In this document: piece by piece, positions 8,441-18,603 of the stretch
Layout of the letters: each line of letters starts with the position of its first letter
How positions within the stretch are numbered: position 1 is the stretch's first letter
Assembly (NCBI RefSeq): GCF_014075995.1
Contig: NZ_CP055153.1
Location: 3,410,001-3,474,000 of the forward strand
DNA from: Adhaeribacter radiodurans
Lineage (GTDB): Bacteria; Bacteroidota; Bacteroidia; Cytophagales; Hymenobacteraceae
Reading direction: 5' to 3'
Length of the DNA: 64,000 nt
Notes under the pieces: generated by a model
Databases searched by the model: none
Seen by the model: only the letters and a program-made list of their open reading frames with translations
Told to the model about the DNA's origin: nothing
Position numbers and translations under genes: made by a program

Positions 8441-11400
8441 TTAAAAACTGAGGTCTACCCCAACGGCATACAATACCGTGCGTGGATACAAATTGAAGTT
8501 ATCTACTCCCCGACCAGTAGTACCGTTATTACCCAATACTTCCGGGTCCATGCCGCGGTACTTAGTAATGGTTATCAGGTTTTGACCTTGCAGGTAAATC
8601 CGGGCATTAGCCAGTTTTACTCTCTGACTAATCTCCTTCGGAATGGTATAGCCGATCTGTAAGTTTCGCAATTTCAGGTAAGAAGCTTTCTCGACGTAGT
8701 AACTGGAGATACGGGTGTAATTCCGGTTCGGGTCGCGCACGTAGTTGCCCGAAGCATCGGTATAACCCACCCGCGGTTTATCGGTTAAGCCATTGCCGTT
8801 GAAGAAGGAAGTTCCAAAAATATTGGGAGTAGTATTGTAATCTCCTACAAAGAACTGGGTATAGTATAGGTTAGCGTTGTAAATATCGCCGCCTTGCACG
8901 CCCTGGAATAAAGCAGTTAAATCAAATCCTTTATATCCCAGGTTAATGTTGAACCCGTAGGTTATTTTTGGCCAGGGAGTACCAATAAAGGTTTTATCAC
9001 TTTCCGTAATCCGGCCATCGCCATTTATGTCTTTAAACCGCAAGTCGCCGGCTCCGGTTGCTTCCTGCTGAAAAAATACGCCAGTGGTAGGCTGACCAGC
9101 CGCAGCGGCTTTCTCCACGGCTTGTTGGTTTAAAGTCGCTACTTCGGCATTGGTTTGGAATAAACCTTCGGCTACATAACCATAAAACTGACTCATGGGC
9201 CGGCCGGCTTCGGTGCGGGAAACAGTACTTTCTACGTAATCACCGGCAAAACCATCATTAATGGGGTTGTTGTTGGTGCCACCTAGTTTTTTCACCTGGT
9301 TCGTATTGAATGCCCCATTTATACCAAGACTATAAGTAAAACCACCAGTTTTGCCCCGGTAATCAGCCGCAATCTCAAAACCTTTATTACTCATCTGACC
9401 AATATTGGTAAACACGTTAGAAGCATTAAAACCGGCCGAAGGAGGAGTAGGAACCTGGTAAATCATGTCTTTGGTTTGGCGGTTGTACCAGTCTAAAGTT
9501 ACATTTACCTGGTTTTTAAATAATCCTATATCCAAACCAATGTCCGTTTGCAGCACTTCTTCCCATTTAATAGCTTCATTGGGTAGTTGGGCCGTTAACG
9601 CGTAACCTTTCGCCCGGGAACCATCGGGTAATCCTAAAATATTAGTACCACCGGCACCGCCGTAAGAAGCTTGGTAAGTAAACTGCGGAATATTGCTAGT
9701 GCTTCCCAGTTTGCCGTAGCTACCCCGTAATTTTAGGTTCGAGACAAAAGTTAAATTATCCTGAATAAAGGCTTCTTCGTTCATGCGCCAGCCCACTGAG
9801 AACGATGGAAATACGCCCCACTTATTAGCCGGTCCAAATCGGTCGGAGCCATCGCGGCGAATATTAGCGGTAAACAAATAACGACCGGCGTAGCTGTAAT
9901 TAATCCGGCCAAACTGCGATAATAAGCGCGTTTGCGGATATTCTCCCCCACTGGCTTTATACGTGCTGGGGTCGGTGGTTAAATCCAGGGTTTTAGTAAT
10001 TACCTGGAAGTTTTGCGCTTCGCCGTGTAAACTGCTTAAATCTTGCTTAAAGGCTTCGTAGCCCGCCATGGCTTTGAAATCGTGGTTACCAATGGTTTTA
10101 CCATAAGTAAGCACAAAGTTGGCGGTAAGATTCCTTTGGGTATTATTGTCGCGGCCCAAATACGCTACCGTATTTTTTACAATGCCGAAGTCGTAAGCTT
10201 CCTGGAAATTATAGTTTTTATCATTGTAGAGGGATGCCCCAAAGGTAGAACGAAAATTCAGTCCTTTCATAATTTCCCAATCGGCGTACACATTGCCTTC
10301 CAGCGCGTAAGTCTCATTTAATTGGTGGTTTTTATACTCGTTCCCTACCGGGTTTGGACCTGCAAAATACGAATCGGCTATGCCCCAGCCACCTATTGGA
10401 TTATTCGGGTCACGAACTAAACTGGTAGGCACCGAACGATACGGAATGCCGCTGCCTTGTAAAGGATTTTCGCCCCTGCGCCAGGCATAAAGCGTTTCGC
10501 CAATTTTAAATTTTTTATTAATTTGATAATCCGCGTTGGCCCTAACGCCATAACGTTCAAACCAATTATCTATCCGGATACCGTCTTCGCGTTGGTAATT
10601 GGCTGATAAATAAAAGTTAGATTTTCCGGAGGAACCCGCCATAGAAAGAGAATAACTTTGTTCTTTGCCGGAGTCAAACGTCTCGTCAATCCAATCGGTA
10701 TTCGGTAATTGATTGGGATCACCCCAGCCGCTCGTATTTACGCCAAAAGCTTGTTTCGCCTGAAAGTATTGCTGCGTATTTAGCAGTTTTACCAGATTTA
10801 CCGGTTTCCGTATACCCGTGTAGGCGGAGAAATTAATATTGATTTTTTCTTGATTTGCCCCCCGCTTGGTAGTTACTAAAACTACTCCCCCAGCCGCCTG
10901 TGCCCCATAAATAGCTGCCGCACTAGCATCTTTTAAAACTTCTATTGATTCTACATCTTGCAGGTTAAAATTATTGCCGGCACTCATCCGGATACCGTCC
11001 ACAATATAAAGCGGAGACATACCGCCAATGGAACCTATACCTCTGATAACAATATCTGATTGGGCTACTGGTTGGCCGCTGGAACGGGTAACCTGTACTC
11101 CGGCGGCCCGGCCTTGCAAAGCCTCGTTCACGCTGCGCACTGGTAAATTTCTAACTTCCTCGGCCTTTACGGAAGCCACGGCGCCAGTTAAATCCGAACG
11201 CTTTTGCGTTCCATAACCTACCACCACTACTTCTGAAAGGGTTTGTAAGTCCGGCGAAAGAGTAACATCTACCGATGCCCGGTTATTAATAGCTACTTCA
11301 GAAGAGGCAAAACCCACGTAAGAAAAAGTTAAAATTCCGTTACGTGCATTTTCATCCGGAATGGAAAGAGAGTACGTACCGTTCATATCTGTAGTAGTGC

Positions 11401-11908
11401 CTGTAGTAGTACCTTTTAACAAAACCGTTACCCCAGGCAGACCTTCGCCTTTATCATCTACAACTCTTCCGCTTATTGTTATAGCTTGAAAATTTGAAAT
11501 TACAGAATCCGATACGGGCTTTTTCTTTTCTTTTTCCGGCGCATTTTCTTCCGCCTCCTGAATAACGTAGTAATTTTCTACTTTTTTAAAATCAAGTTTT
11601 AAAGGCTTTAAAATAGTAGACAAAGCTTCTTCCAAATTATTGGATTTAACCTTTTCAAGGTCAATAAACTTATTTTCGATTACTTTATCATTGATGGCAA
11701 ATTGTACTCCGTATTTAGTTGATAGATTATCCAGTGCATCGCGCAGTGATTTAATCTTCTGACCATTTTTTTTGCCTGGTGGTAAATTGGCTGACGCTAA
11801 ATCCTGGGAAGTAGCAGATAAAGGCAAGCAACCAATAAGCATTAACAACACCAATAGCCTACTCCAAACAGGAATATGCTTTTTACTGCTAAGTAGATTG
11901 TTGTTCAT
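8441..11908 (-). CDS. SusC/RagA family TonB-linked outer membrane transporter with STN signalling domain
   Basis: A 1155-residue outer membrane transporter. Order of parts: signal peptide (ends near TSQD); STN domain (about 50-118) starting at SLRDALDNLSTKYG, which contacts a FecR anti-sigma in the periplasm; carboxypeptidase-like domain (about 143-225, ITISGRVVDDKGEGLPGV); plug with the SusC signature SEVVVVGYGTQKRSDLTGAV and DVESIEVLKDASAAAIYG; and a 22-strand-type barrel ending NLYPRTVLYAVGVDLSF. The FecR and sigma genes lie directly upstream, so substrate loading probably induces its own operon. Pairs with the SusD protein downstream. Confidence 0.97.
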   Translation of the reverse strand: MNNNLLSSKKHIPVWSRLLVLLMLIGCLPLSATSQDLASANLPPGKKNGQKIKSLRDALDNLSTKYGVQFAINDKVIENKFIDLEKVKSNNLEEALSTILKPLKLDFKKVENYYVIQEAEENAPEKEKKKPVSDSVISNFQAITISGRVVDDKGEGLPGVTVLLKGTTTGTTTDMNGTYSLSIPDENARNGILTFSYVGFASSEVAINNRASVDVTLSPDLQTLSEVVVVGYGTQKRSDLTGAVASVKAEEVRNLPVRSVNEALQGRAAGVQVTRSSGQPVAQSDIVIRGIGSIGGMSPLYIVDGIRMSAGNNFNLQDVESIEVLKDASAAAIYGAQAAGGVVLVTTKRGANQEKININFSAYTGIRKPVNLVKLLNTQQYFQAKQAFGVNTSGWGDPNQLPNTDWIDETFDSGKEQSYSLSMAGSSGKSNFYLSANYQREDGIRIDNWFERYGVRANADYQINKKFKIGETLYAWRRGENPLQGSGIPYRSVPTSLVRDPNNPIGGWGIADSYFAGPNPVGNEYKNHQLNETYALEGNVYADWEIMKGLNFRSTFGASLYNDKNYNFQEAYDFGIVKNTVAYLGRDNNTQRNLTANFVLTYGKTIGNHDFKAMAGYEAFKQDLSSLHGEAQNFQVITKTLDLTTDPSTYKASGGEYPQTRLLSQFGRINYSYAGRYLFTANIRRDGSDRFGPANKWGVFPSFSVGWRMNEEAFIQDNLTFVSNLKLRGSYGKLGSTSNIPQFTYQASYGGAGGTNILGLPDGSRAKGYALTAQLPNEAIKWEEVLQTDIGLDIGLFKNQVNVTLDWYNRQTKDMIYQVPTPPSAGFNASNVFTNIGQMSNKGFEIAADYRGKTGGFTYSLGINGAFNTNQVKKLGGTNNNPINDGFAGDYVESTVSRTEAGRPMSQFYGYVAEGLFQTNAEVATLNQQAVEKAAAAGQPTTGVFFQQEATGAGDLRFKDINGDGRITESDKTFIGTPWPKITYGFNINLGYKGFDLTALFQGVQGGDIYNANLYYTQFFVGDYNTTPNIFGTSFFNGNGLTDKPRVGYTDASGNYVRDPNRNYTRISSYYVEKASYLKLRNLQIGYTIPKEISQRVKLANARIYLQGQNLITITKYRGMDPEVLGNNGTTGRGVDNFNLYPRTVLYAVGVDLSF

Positions 11909-12089
11909 AAGACATACGATTTAAAGTTAGGGGTTAGGGATAAAAATGAATACTAGTTTTCCGGGTACCAGTTTGGTATTGCCCAAATACCGGCCGGTAG
12001 AAATGGTAATTTGGTTTTAATGCCTCTTTATATTCCCGCCTGTCCGATTAACTTATCGTTCTTTTTAAGAATAAACCATCTAATTTAGG

Positions 12090-13133
12090 TCAATTACCAA
12101 TTACTACCTTATTACCTTCCTTTTGAATATCTATTTTAAAAGACTCAGCAAGTAATCTTAAAAGCACGTCCGGTTTATTAACCGGCACGGTAGAAGTAAA
12201 AGTCATCTGTCCTACTTTTGGGTTTTTGAGTTGGATTTCCCAACCGTAGGTATCTTCGAGTACTGCCACAATCTCAGCCATTGTTGTAGTCTTAAAAACA
12301 AAATGTTGGGTCTTCCATGAAGAGTACAGATTGGGATCTACAACCTTTTTGAAAAAGCCGCCTGTTCTGGAAGTGCGTTCTACCAAGTCTCCCGGCATCA
12401 TGTAAGTACTTACCAGATTATTATCTTGCTGGCTGCTCAATTTCACCTTTCCTGAATTAAGTACTACCTGGGCTTTACCCCGACGAGTGTTTACATTAAA
12501 CTTAGTTCCTAAAACTTCTATATCCATTAAGTTAACATGAACAATAAACTTAATACCGGAGGAAGATGCGGTTGGTACTGGTTTTTTCCGGACCTGAAAA
12601 TAACCTTCGCCTTCCAGCCATACTTCTCTTAATTTAAGGGTGCTCCAACTTTGACGGTATAGCAATCTGGAATTAGCGTTTAAGGTTACCAGGGAACTGT
12701 CTGGGAGCAAAATGGTTTTTATCTGGCCAGAAGGAGTTGAATGTGAAATAAGGGGGGGAGTTGATAATTTATTAAATAGGACTGCGGCCAGTACTAAAAC
12801 TAAAAATATGGCGGCTACGTGGCGGAACCTGATGATGTTTTTTATGGAAAAATTCTTTTTGGAGGCATAAAGGGGTTTTACATTGTTTGTATCCTCTATT
12901 TTCTCCTCAATGTTTCGCCAGATATTATTTATGAAATCTTGTGAATAAGCATTTTCCTGAAAGCGAAATGTAGCAAGTAATTTTATGGCCTGCTCAACAA
13001 CAATTTTTTTATCTGGATTTTGTAAAAGCCATTGTTCCCAAAATACAGTAGTATTTATATCCGGATTTTGGACCCATTTCTGAAAATAAGCATCCGCGGC
13101 AAAATCGCTAACGGAATAATCTCGGTAATTCAT
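12090..13133 (-). CDS. FecR family anti-sigma factor / sigma regulator
   Basis: A 347-residue protein with a cytoplasmic N-terminal part (about 1-100), one membrane helix (about 104-121, HVAAIFLVLVLAAVLF), the FecR domain (about 135-225, starting IKTILLPDSSLVTLNANS and including VWLEGEGYFQV and FIVHVNLMDIEVLGTKFNV), and the C-terminal DUF4974 domain (about 270-345). It holds the ECF sigma factor at the membrane and is relieved by the STN domain of the SusC protein encoded 181 bases downstream. Gene order sigma, FecR, SusC, SusD is the classic arrangement. Confidence 0.96.
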   Translation of the reverse strand: MNYRDYSVSDFAADAYFQKWVQNPDINTTVFWEQWLLQNPDKKIVVEQAIKLLATFRFQENAYSQDFINNIWRNIEEKIEDTNNVKPLYASKKNFSIKNIIRFRHVAAIFLVLVLAAVLFNKLSTPPLISHSTPSGQIKTILLPDSSLVTLNANSRLLYRQSWSTLKLREVWLEGEGYFQVRKKPVPTASSSGIKFIVHVNLMDIEVLGTKFNVNTRRGKAQVVLNSGKVKLSSQQDNNLVSTYMMPGDLVERTSRTGGFFKKVVDPNLYSSWKTQHFVFKTTTMAEIVAVLEDTYGWEIQLKNPKVGQMTFTSTVPVNKPDVLLRLLAESFKIDIQKEGNKVVIGN

Positions 13134-13458
13134 AATGCAGTTTAAAGTCGGGTTAGAGACTCTACACTTATATATGACTGCTTCGCTTAAATTATAATCA
13201 AAAAATTAGACTAAAATTTTAAAATTTATATTTTAATCAATTTTATTTATAGTTTATCAAACAAAATTTAATAAAATGTAGAAGCAGTTAAAACGAAGAG
13301 AATTAAAGAGAATTCTAAAACGATGTTAAATTTACTATTTAGTTGAGGTGGAAAGAATCTTTAGCCTGTATATGCTGGTAATTATAAAGTGAGCCTTTGT
13401 ACAAAGTAATGCTGGTAAATAACAGCATAGAGAAAATAGCCTTATTAATCAGCAAATA

Positions 13459-14154
13459 CTAACAAAAACAATATATAAGAAAAAATAAGTAAGCATAATG
13501 GAGCAGATGCTTATGCAAAACCTTTAAAGCTTTTGAAATAAGATTATATGACGATTGTTCACTTAATAACATTAAAGAAGCAATCTCAGGGTAGCTTAAA
13601 TTATTGTAATAGCGTAGGTAAATAGCTTCTTTTTGCCGCTTGGATAGTTTAGTTAGAGCCAACGCCAGTTTTTTTTTCTGCTCTTCGGCAAACCCATCCT
13701 CAATTAATTTATGTTCGTGCGAGAAAACCAATTCAAAATTATAATCATCCGAAATTCCATTTTTAATGAAAACATCTTTATTTCGCTTCAGATAACGAAA
13801 AATTTTATAGCGTAAAGATTTAAGCAGGAAATATTTTATAGAAGTAGTATTGCTTAATCTTTCCCGCTGGTTCCACAATTCTACAAAAAGATCCTGAATA
13901 AGATCGGCTACAATTTCCTTATCCGGAATAAACTTCTGACCATAATTAAACAGAGATTTTACTGTCGCCTGGTAAATGAAACTCAATGCTTTTTTATCAC
14001 CATTTTTAAAATCTACCCAAATCTGAATTTGATTCGGTAAAGTAAGCGTACCGGCAGAATTTGCCGCCTCCAAGGCATTAGAATCCATCAAATTATTAAA
14101 ACCGGCAGGTTTCATAACTTCTTCCCAATGATCAAAATTGGCCTTTAGTTGCAT
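13459..14154 (-). CDS. ECF RNA polymerase sigma factor
   Basis: A 231-residue sigma-70 family protein lacking regions 1 and 3. Region 2 runs through LFNYGQKFIPDKEIVADLIQ and DLFVELWNQRERL (about 88-120). Region 4 is LSKRQKEAIYLRYYNNLSYPEIASLM (about 167-192), a helix-turn-helix for the -35 element. The N-terminus is about 35 residues longer than usual; a shorter start at Met22 would give a more normal length. It should transcribe the fecR-susC-susD genes that follow. A long AT-rich leader separates it from fecR (325 bases). Confidence 0.93.
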   Translation of the reverse strand: MQLKANFDHWEEVMKPAGFNNLMDSNALEAANSAGTLTLPNQIQIWVDFKNGDKKALSFIYQATVKSLFNYGQKFIPDKEIVADLIQDLFVELWNQRERLSNTTSIKYFLLKSLRYKIFRYLKRNKDVFIKNGISDDYNFELVFSHEHKLIEDGFAEEQKKKLALALTKLSKRQKEAIYLRYYNNLSYPEIASLMLLSEQSSYNLISKALKVLHKHLLHYAYLFFLIYCFC

Positions 14155-14800
14155 AAAAATTCTACCTGCAGAACGTAATTGTAGCTTTCAAGCAAAGAGT
14201 AAACAAGTAATAAGTTGAAACAAACAATAGGAAAAGATTTTAAAATGTATGGCTTTTAAAAATCATAATCAAATTAAATTCCTTAAATACTCCCTTTTAA
14301 ATTCAATTAACAAACTGAATAATTTTTGTTCGCATATTAAACCAACCCTTCTTTCCGGAATAAAGTAAAATCGAGCAAAGTATAATAAATTTAAATTTTT
14401 AAAGAGTTTAATATTAGGACTCATTTGCCTTAGAATTCAGAAAAATTATTAGAAGCCCTAAACAGTAAAAAATTGAGGTAAAAGGATCTTCAATGGTAGA
14501 GTCGGCCATTCTAGCGGTATTGCTAACCGACGGAGGCTACAAAAATTTATTTTTTACTAAATTCCCAGACGCCTGTTATCTTACACCATCCTGACTTTTA
14601 TCATAAAATAGTACCAAGCGTTGTCCCTAATTAAAATTTTAAAAGATCTTAGCCAGCTGGGTAGCAAAGGCTTTTTACTAAATAGCAATAAATTCCCGAA
14701 ACTGGACAGGAAAATGGCTTGGAATAAGGCAGTTTAATTTCTTCTTAATACCAGTCTATTCTAGTATATTGTGGATGTAATTAAATCTATTTTGCCAGAT
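14155..14800. other. divergent intergenic region
   Basis: About 645 AT-rich bases between the divergently transcribed sigma gene and the CocE-type hydrolase. It should contain both promoters, but I see no convincing -7/-33 pair of the Bacteroidota type, no strong hairpin and no coding potential. Confidence 0.4.
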
Positions 14801-16717
14801 ATGATTATTCGCCGTCTCCTACCCTTATTGTTATTCATTTTTTCAATCCAAAGCCTTTCGGCCCAAGGTACTACGCCGGTTAAATTAACCGCGCAACAAA
14901 AGCAAGATAGTTTGTACTTAGCGGAGCATTACCAGTTTCGTAAAGTTATGATTCCTATGCGGGATGGCGTAAAGCTGTACACCGAATTATTTATTCCGAA
15001 AGAAGCGGGCAAAGTTCAAAAGTATCCCTTCTTGATGACCCGAACTCCTTATAATGCTACGCGGCTGCACAGCCGGCTTTATACCAATGCTTCATTTGCT
15101 AAATTGGCGCGCGAAGGTTTTATATTAGTAGAACAAGATGTACGCGGACGCTGGCACTCCGAAGGAACATTTTCGCACGAACGTCCGCTGGTAAATAATG
15201 CCGATAAGAAAAAGCAAAAGCAGCCCGATGAAAGTACCGACACCTACGATGCCATTGACTGGCTGCTGAAAAATGTAAAGAACAATAATGGCCGGGTAGG
15301 CATTCACGGCGTTTCGTACCCGGGTTTTTACAGTACGGCGGCCGCTATTAGCAACCATCCGGCCTTAAAGGCGGTGTCGCCGCAAGCTCCCGTTACCGAT
15401 TGGTTTATTGGCGACGATGTACACCACAAAGGCGCTTTTTTCTGGATGGACTTTTTTGATTTTCTACCACGTTTTGATCAGCACACACCCGATAAGCCCG
15501 CCACCCGAACATTTGGCGTAACCCAAAGCAAAAACCAGGATAACTACGATTATTTTCTGCATACCATTCAAACGCCTAAACGAGCCAATACCGAATTTTT
15601 TAAAGATAGTATTCCGTTCTGGAATGATATTCTTGCCCACCCCGATTATGATAATTACTGGAAAAGCCGGAACCCACTGCCGCACGCCCGCAATCTAAAA
15701 CCTGCTATTTTAACGGTAGGCGGCTGGTTCGATGCCGAAGATTTATACGGAGCCCTTAAAACATACGAACAAATTGAAAAACAAAATCCAAAAACAAATA
15801 ATAAACTGGTAATGGGCCCTTGGTGCCACGGTTGCTGGTGGCAGGAAGCTAAATCTTTGGGCGATATTTCTTTTGGCAGCGCTACCGGCGCATTTTACCT
15901 CGACAGCTTGTTTTTACCTTTCATGAATTACCATTTAAAAGAACAAGGCTCGGCCCCAAAATTAGCCGAAGCTACTGCTTTTGAAGGAGGTACTAATAAA
16001 TGGCGTACATTTAACACCTGGCCGCCTACTGCTACCAAAGAACAAGTGCTTTATTTATTACCCCAGGGAAAGCTCGGGAATACCGCCCCGACCGGAACAA
16101 ATTCTTTCGACGAGTACGTTTCAGACCCGGCCCATCCGGTCCCTTATCAAAGCCGCACCCACCGTAAACGCACCACCGATTACATGCTCGATGATCAACG
16201 TTTTGCTGCCTCCCGATCGGATGTAGCTACCTTTGTTTCGGAGCCTTTAACCACTGATTTAACATTAGCCGGCCCCGTTCTAGCGGATCTAATAGCCAGT
16301 ATCTCGACCACTGATGCTGATTTTGTAGTAAAAATAATTGATGTTTACCCCGAAGATACACCCGATGCCGTTGCGGCCGAAGGTAGCAGAGCCATAATGG
16401 GCGGCTACCAGCAATTAGTTAGAGCCGAAATTATACGGGGCCGTTACCGTAATAGCTTCGAAAAACCCGAGGCCTTTGTACCCAATCAGCCTACCCCAGT
16501 ACGTTTTACGGTGCCGGATCTTTTGCACACGTTCCAGCCGGGCCACCGGTTAATGGTGCAAATTCAGAGTTCCTGGTTTCCGTTAGCCGATCGCAACCCG
16601 CAGCAATTTATTAATATTTACGAGGCCAACCCCGAAGATTACATTAAATCCACGGTTCGCCTGTACCACGATGCCCAACACCCTTCGAAGCTGGTAGTGA
16701 AAGTTTTACCTAAGTAA
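14801..16717 (+). CDS. CocE/NonD family hydrolase (X-Pro dipeptidyl-peptidase S15-like), secreted
   Basis: A serine hydrolase of the CocE/S15 type, 638 residues from the chosen start. I start at the ATG 30 bases after an in-frame GTG because it opens a clean signal peptide (MIIRRLLPLLLFIF ending SLSAQ). The nucleophile elbow is GVSYPG (Ser172 in this numbering), preceded by the oxyanion Tyr in RTPYNATR; the Asp is likely in GGWFDAEDLYG and the His in NPEDYIKSTVRLYHD or the preceding region. The C-terminal jelly-roll domain (about 430-638) includes FQPGHRLMVQIQSSWFPLADRNP. It cleaves esters or peptide bonds, substrate unknown, in the periplasm or outside. Confidence 0.93.
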   Translation: MIIRRLLPLLLFIFSIQSLSAQGTTPVKLTAQQKQDSLYLAEHYQFRKVMIPMRDGVKLYTELFIPKEAGKVQKYPFLMTRTPYNATRLHSRLYTNASFAKLAREGFILVEQDVRGRWHSEGTFSHERPLVNNADKKKQKQPDESTDTYDAIDWLLKNVKNNNGRVGIHGVSYPGFYSTAAAISNHPALKAVSPQAPVTDWFIGDDVHHKGAFFWMDFFDFLPRFDQHTPDKPATRTFGVTQSKNQDNYDYFLHTIQTPKRANTEFFKDSIPFWNDILAHPDYDNYWKSRNPLPHARNLKPAILTVGGWFDAEDLYGALKTYEQIEKQNPKTNNKLVMGPWCHGCWWQEAKSLGDISFGSATGAFYLDSLFLPFMNYHLKEQGSAPKLAEATAFEGGTNKWRTFNTWPPTATKEQVLYLLPQGKLGNTAPTGTNSFDEYVSDPAHPVPYQSRTHRKRTTDYMLDDQRFAASRSDVATFVSEPLTTDLTLAGPVLADLIASISTTDADFVVKIIDVYPEDTPDAVAAEGSRAIMGGYQQLVRAEIIRGRYRNSFEKPEAFVPNQPTPVRFTVPDLLHTFQPGHRLMVQIQSSWFPLADRNPQQFINIYEANPEDYIKSTVRLYHDAQHPSKLVVKVLPK

Positions 16718-16871
16718 CTGGGCAATATTAACTCTATATCCTGTATGTTATGATGGACGAAATAGTAGAATGATCATCTGCTACTTACTTTAGCAAAGGT
16801 TTAGCATCTACTATCCTGATTCTGGTGTATCCATACTTACCTATTCCTATTTAGTAAATGTGCGGGTTCTC

Positions 16872-17176
16872 TTAAAGCATATCAAAAGCAATAAGAACAA
16901 TTACCATTAGTAATATAAAGAGACCCGCAATAAAGAAATACTCGGCAATTTGCTATAATACAGAAACCCGAGCATCGGTTCTGTTTCGAATAGATAAGAA
17001 AGAAAAATGCTGCTCGTCATGAAAATTAAAGCTCCCACAATTAAATATTCGTCGATAAACGTTTGATGCGTGCGGTTCGACATTTTAAGCAAGGTGATTA
17101 CGATGAAACAAAACCCGAGTAGGTTGGATGAAGTGTTTAGATATGCGTTAATTTCTTTTTGCTCCCGAGATTGCTT
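16872..17176 (-). pseudogene. frameshifted small membrane protein gene
   Basis: The minus strand encodes about 101 residues in two frames. The first part reads EINAYLNTSSNLLGFCFIVI, TFIDEYLIVGALIFM and so on to GFLYYSK; after losing one base in the AAA at 16949-16951 it continues IAEYFFIAGLFILLMVIVLI and ends AFDML with a stop. The join restores a protein with three membrane helices like uncharacterised membrane proteins that carry a YLNTSSNLLG motif. No ATG, GTG or TTG begins the frame near its expected start, so the 5' end also looks damaged. It lies 175 bases from the IS1-type element. Confidence 0.65.
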
Positions 17177-17350
17177 CTAATTTCGGGTACTTAACTAATT
17201 TTAGTCAGTTCTCTTTCTATGAGCTTGTAAAATAAGTTTTTAACAGGAAAGAATAAATAAAGTGTAAAATAAGAATTAGGTGAGAAAGATAAGAAGTTTA
17301 AAGCTTTAGACAGCATATATAGCCAATATAAGGTTTTATAATAAAATGTA

Positions 17351-18140
17351 TGGTAGTGGATTACAAAGTATGATGTTTAGTTTTTGTTTGGTTTCGATAG
17401 TTGAACATGGTATTTAAGCTGGCCATATGGTTTTCTTTTTTCTTGGAGAAACAGGTGGTTTTTCGAACTAAACGCCTATTTCTAGCTCGCAAGCAGGTAT
17501 TCACCCCTTCTATATTTTTGGTATAAGCCTTCCCTATGCGGTGCTTTTCTGGTAGCAGAACTTTAGCAAATGCTTTCCAGTGGTCGGTACAATACTGGGC
17601 AATGTCCACTTTTTTTAGCTTTTTTAGTAAGGTTCGCACAGTTTGTGCGCTTCTAACTACCGCACGTATAAGCCAATATTTCATCGTATTCCGCACTGTA
17701 GGCATAAAACAACCAGTACTTACCTGTCTTCCGCTTACCAACAAAGCTCCAGACCTCGTCAATCTGAACAGAGCGATAGTATTGGTGGACTGGAGTGATC
17801 TGTATCGCATTTCCATGCCTCAGCAAAGCTCGCAGCGCACAGTTGCGACTTACTTGTAGTACCTGCTCAATGTCGCGAATGCCGGTATTCCTTTCCAGAA
17901 GACGTATAATCAGCTGCTTTATAGCCGGATTTGCACCTTTATATTGGTACGCCGGCTGAAATTGTTTCCTGCAACAACGACACAATAGGTTCTGAGAACC
18001 ATTCTTTTTCTTTCCGTTTCTTACTATCTTGCTGCTCTGGCAGTGAGGACAGTTTGTTTTGATGTGGACTTCGAACATTCCATCATCTTAAACCCTTCGC
18101 TGCCTTTTTCTATATCATCATACTTTCGAAACATCTACCA
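17351..18140 (-). mobile_element. IS1-family insertion sequence, about 790 bp, decayed
   Basis: The element is bounded by imperfect inverted repeats. The left end starts TGGTAGTGGATTACAAAGTA at 17351 and the right end, read on the minus strand from 18140, starts TGGTAGATGTTTCGAAAGTA; both continue TGATG. Within 25 bases about 19 match, including an 11-base run AAAGTATGATG. The length fits IS1 (about 770 bp). No clear target duplication is visible in the 9 bases on each side, and the transposase is frameshifted, so it is probably an old, inactive copy. Confidence 0.75.
17361..18078 (-). pseudogene. IS1 family transposase, frameshifted
   Basis: The first frame (17653-18078) has the InsA-like zinc finger CPHCQSSKIVRNGKKK with a second Cys pair in CRCCRKQF, a helix-turn-helix region, and the start of the DDE domain (IDEVWSFVGKRKTGKYWLFY). 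It stops after ILAYTCGS. The second frame continues RSAQTVRTLLKK, YCTDHWKAFAKVLLPEKH, and ARNRRLVRKTTCFSK with the usual C-terminus. One extra base at 17655 or 17656 breaks the frame in the middle of the catalytic domain, not at the normal InsA/InsB' junction, so a decayed gene is more likely than programmed frameshifting. Confidence 0.85.
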
Positions 18141-18603
18141 AAGGTATTTATCCAGAATTTAAATGAATGTTACTGATTAATTTATCATACTAGCCTAGAG
18201 CCTTGTTTTACGATCTAGTGAGGCAAATGGAAGGCAAGCCTCTAAACTTGGCTCGGCTATGTGGTAGGTTAGGAATACAACCAAGAGAAACAATTGAAAT
18301 TGCTCATAAAAACTTGAAACAGCCGCCTGTAAGAAGTATTGGTATAGATTAAAAAAAACATAACGGATGAAGATTACTGCTAAAATTATTCTTAACTCTT
18401 TCCAAACCACTACCTTTCTCTTTCCATAGTATTCTTACCCGTCAGGTATTAACACTTTATTCATACCTGATTCACTACCAGGTACTATCTCCGAATTTTC
18501 CTAAATTTTATAAAATTATACTTATCACACCGGTAACAATTTTCTTACTAACCGGTTCTTATAAAGAAGATTGTATCAACAATCTAAATTTTAAATTTTT
18601 ACT
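18141..18603. other. intergenic region beside the IS1-type element
   Basis: No confident gene. A plus-strand frame from about 18191 to 18351 reads MEGKPLNLARLCGRLGIQPR and continues with a protein-like composition, but it lacks a good start; it may be a relic. The 20-mer starting at 18189 (ACTAGCCTAGAGCCTTGTT) recurs with one mismatch at 34931. The minus-strand frame over the same DNA has low-complexity hydrophobic content and is not convincing. Confidence 0.35.

Noticed and set aside
18195-18410. 71-codon minus-strand frame beside the IS1-type element
   Set aside because: Low-complexity hydrophobic content; the opposite strand looks more protein-like but lacks a start.
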